From: Mastigamoeba balamuthi | Taxonomy: Eukaryota; Evosea; Mastigamoebida; Mastigamoebidae | Assembly (NCBI GenBank): GCA_902651635.1 | Contig: CACRSC010000010.1 | Location: 217,534-281,533, forward strand | DNA length: 64,000 nt | Direction of reading: 5' to 3' | In this document: in pieces, positions 62,087-64,000 of the stretch | How the letters are laid out: each line of letters begins with the position of its first letter | Numbering within the stretch: position 1 is the stretch's first letter | Position numbers and translations under genes: made by a program | The notes under the pieces: model-generated | The model's database searches: none | Told to the model about the DNA's origin: nothing | Seen by the model: only the letters and a program-made list of their open reading frames with translations

Positions 62087-64000
62087 CTTGACTGATTGCA
62101 TGGAAGAGAGAAAGCTGATGCAGGCATAAATGCACCCGCCCACACATGACTTGGGTAGAAATGAGAGAACCACATGAATAATTCACAGTAACACACAGAA
62201 ACGAGCCAGAGCTGAAACAGACACCAAGCCAGTGAGCCATATGATAGAACCAATGAATGGGAATGGCTGCTCTGTGGCCAGTGTTGTTCTGTTACTACTG
62301 TGGCTCCATTATGTGCTTCTGAACATGTTCAGCAGATATTATTCATCGTCACCATGCGAGATTTGCTGGAAGATATGAGCCACAAAGACATGAAGCACTA
62401 AAAAAAAATACCAGGAGACACCCCCAAATCCCCCTTCAACTGCCCGGACATCACCCATCCAGCCAAATGCTACAAACCTGCACGAAAACCCACAGACCCT
62501 TCACAGTTACAGAACCAATCGATAATGACATGCAAGACAATTTGACACCAGTAGCACACGCCCCACCCAAAAAGCCAAACCAGAGACGACTGTCCTTCAC
62601 AGCCCCCAAGCTGGGCCACCCAGCACCACTCATGCCACAACAGACAGCACAAGAAGCAGAACAAACCCATGTTATGACCCACAAACGAAAAGCACCTGAC
62701 ATACCAGCCCCTGTGGCACCAGATGACACTGCACCAGGAGTCCAAGCACTGATGTAGCGTATGGTGTTTCTGCCTCTTAAGCCCATGTGAGAAGACACCA
62801 ACTCTCAGGAGGTCCCTCTTTACAAGGCATATGTTCTTACTAATGAACATTTGTATTAAGTCACTATTTAATTCACAAATAAAATTTGGGAACACATTAC
62901 CACTTTTTCCTCTAGATCCACCTTAAGAAGAAACATGTATATGGACCAGAACCAATCCCAGAACTCAGAGAACCACCGAAAAAAGTATGTATTGCAATTG
63001 AATTCAGAGTTCTGAGGATATTTCCTTTAAGAGAGAACGATTAATTGGAACTGGATTGCCTTATGGACAGCAAGTGGATTCACTACCAATTTTGTAAGAT
63101 ATAATGAACTGTTACAATATGTGAGCTGGAGATAATCCAGTTAACCTGATCAAGGAATGATTGTATTCAGACTCTAGTAACATAGAGTAGCACTTGCAGT
63201 GGATCCACATCAGACAACCAGTAATCTGAGAGAAATGTTAACATTTAAGAGAGAAAGAACAACAGAGAGGCAATGCAAAAGAGTGCAGACATTGCATTTC
63301 TTATCCAAAAATGAAGCATATTGAGCAAGTATGTCATTATCTTATCACTTATCTAACTTATAACATGAAGAGAAAATGGAAAAAACCAGTTCTGATCCTG
63401 ATGGTTTAGGTGACCAAAAACGGTTTTCTTCATTTAGAAGTAAGGCACAAATGTATTCAAACTCAGCAAATCCAGATAAAAAGAAATTGATCTACGAGAG
63501 TAGATAACTCTAAACTCAGAAATTGTTTCTGAAAAGGTAACTCGAAGAGGATTATACTATGGGAGTTGAATTGAGGCATGCAACTGAGAATGATGAACTG
63601 CTCAAAAGTACTTGAGCAACATGAGAATTAATTAAATAAAATGGTGTTCATGTAACTTCGAAAGTATGTAGATTATGTTCTTTGCCTTGAATTCTCCATC
63701 AGACCAGAAATGAAGTGCTCTCATTGGAAATGAAGTAACTCTGCAAACAGAGGTTAAAACGAATTATAAAAACTGTCAAAAATTTGAAAAAGTAACGAAA
63801 AAGAGAGAGCAATCGTAAAGCTTTAGCATAAAAAACGAATAGCGCCAAAAAGAAGAAGGGAAAGTGGACTAAGCTGTTTTAAGTTGACAACATTCAACAA
63901 AGAAAGAATCGAAAAAATGCTTAGACATTTATTGCTCAATCGCCAGCAATTGAAGAAAGAAATACCAAAGAGGTTAAGAGAAACATGAAGAGAAAACACA
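62087..64000. other. AT-rich terminal region, no gene recognised
   Basis: From about 62.1 kb the DNA becomes AT-rich and, from 62.8 kb, strongly purine-biased on the plus strand. A 96-codon plus-strand frame at 62467-62757 is Pro/Gln/Thr-rich (PVAHAPPKKPNQRRLSF) with no recognisable domain. Beyond 62.9 kb all frames are short. No terminal repeats, reverse transcriptase or transposase motifs are readable. Confidence 0.5.

Noticed and set aside
62467-62757. 96-codon frame as part of a mobile element
   Set aside because: No terminal repeats, no enzyme motifs and no repeated partner in the window; left unclassified.
63380-63450. SSDPDG coding similarity to TM-protein member C in the AT-rich end
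   Set aside because: Only six residues match and neighbouring sequence does not follow; taken as chance.
1-64000. CRISPR arrays, bacterial operons, ribosome binding sites, rRNA genes
   Set aside because: The DNA is eukaryotic with spliceosomal introns. No regularly spaced direct repeats or rRNA-like conserved blocks were seen.

Overview
The window is nuclear DNA of a unicellular eukaryote. It has a very GC-rich gene-dense part (about 1-57 kb), many short spliceosomal introns, closely packed genes on both strands, eukaryotic tRNA-Gly genes, and proteins specific to eukaryotes: TREX subunits, a SWR1-type remodeller, syntaxin 18, RMC1, and a TSET coat subunit of the TTRAY type. TSET is absent from animals and fungi. 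Together with Cys-rich CDCxCGxxDPDC-type receptors, GRAM-VASt, annexin and a cytosolic ENGase, this suggests a free-living amoeboid protist, most likely amoebozoan. The taxonomy is inference; the eukaryotic assignment is direct.

Layout. 1-0.5 kb: the 5' end of a secreted-protein gene leaving the left edge. 0.9-2.75 kb: an annexin-like gene. 3.1-6.8 kb: a divergent pair of THO/TREX genes, THOC3 (minus) and THOC5 (plus), sharing a 128-bp promoter. 7.1-8.8 kb: a DUF1015 gene with one apparent GC-AG intron. 9.8-11.8 kb: a GH85 endo-beta-N-acetylglucosaminidase. 12.0 and 25.2 kb: two identical tRNA-Gly(GCC) genes in opposite orientation. They bracket an MMPL/RND transporter gene and a giant gene for a probable GPI-anchored surface protein made of ten Cys-rich modules (five AB pairs, about 1.58-kb period). 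26-28.9 kb: a GRAM-VASt lipid-transfer protein with polyglutamine. 29.7-31.2 kb: a divergent kinase-like protein. 31.7-34.8 kb: a Cys-rich type I membrane receptor. 34.9-39.4 kb: the SWR1/SRCAP-type ATPase. 46.7-56.8 kb: a membrane-traffic group, RMC1 (minus), syntaxin 18 (plus) and TTRAY (plus).

Two accessory blocks flank that last group. The left block (40.2-46.7 kb) is built of diverged tandem duplicates that include a copy of the 3' end of RMC1. The right block (56.9-62.1 kb) holds a copy of the 3' end of TTRAY and three eroded copies of an unidentified coding segment. Each block carries members of one small two-membrane-segment protein family lying just outside the duplicated tail of the neighbouring housekeeping gene. 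From about 62 kb to the end the DNA is AT-rich and shows no recognisable gene.

A window-wide signal is the splicing grammar. Donors are often GTGCG or GTACG, and many introns carry CTGACG, often extended to TGACGTCA, shortly before the acceptor, which looks like an extended branch site. Exon boundaries were read by eye from these signals, frame continuity and family conservation, so they are approximate unless stated. Family calls rest on motif memory, not on a search.
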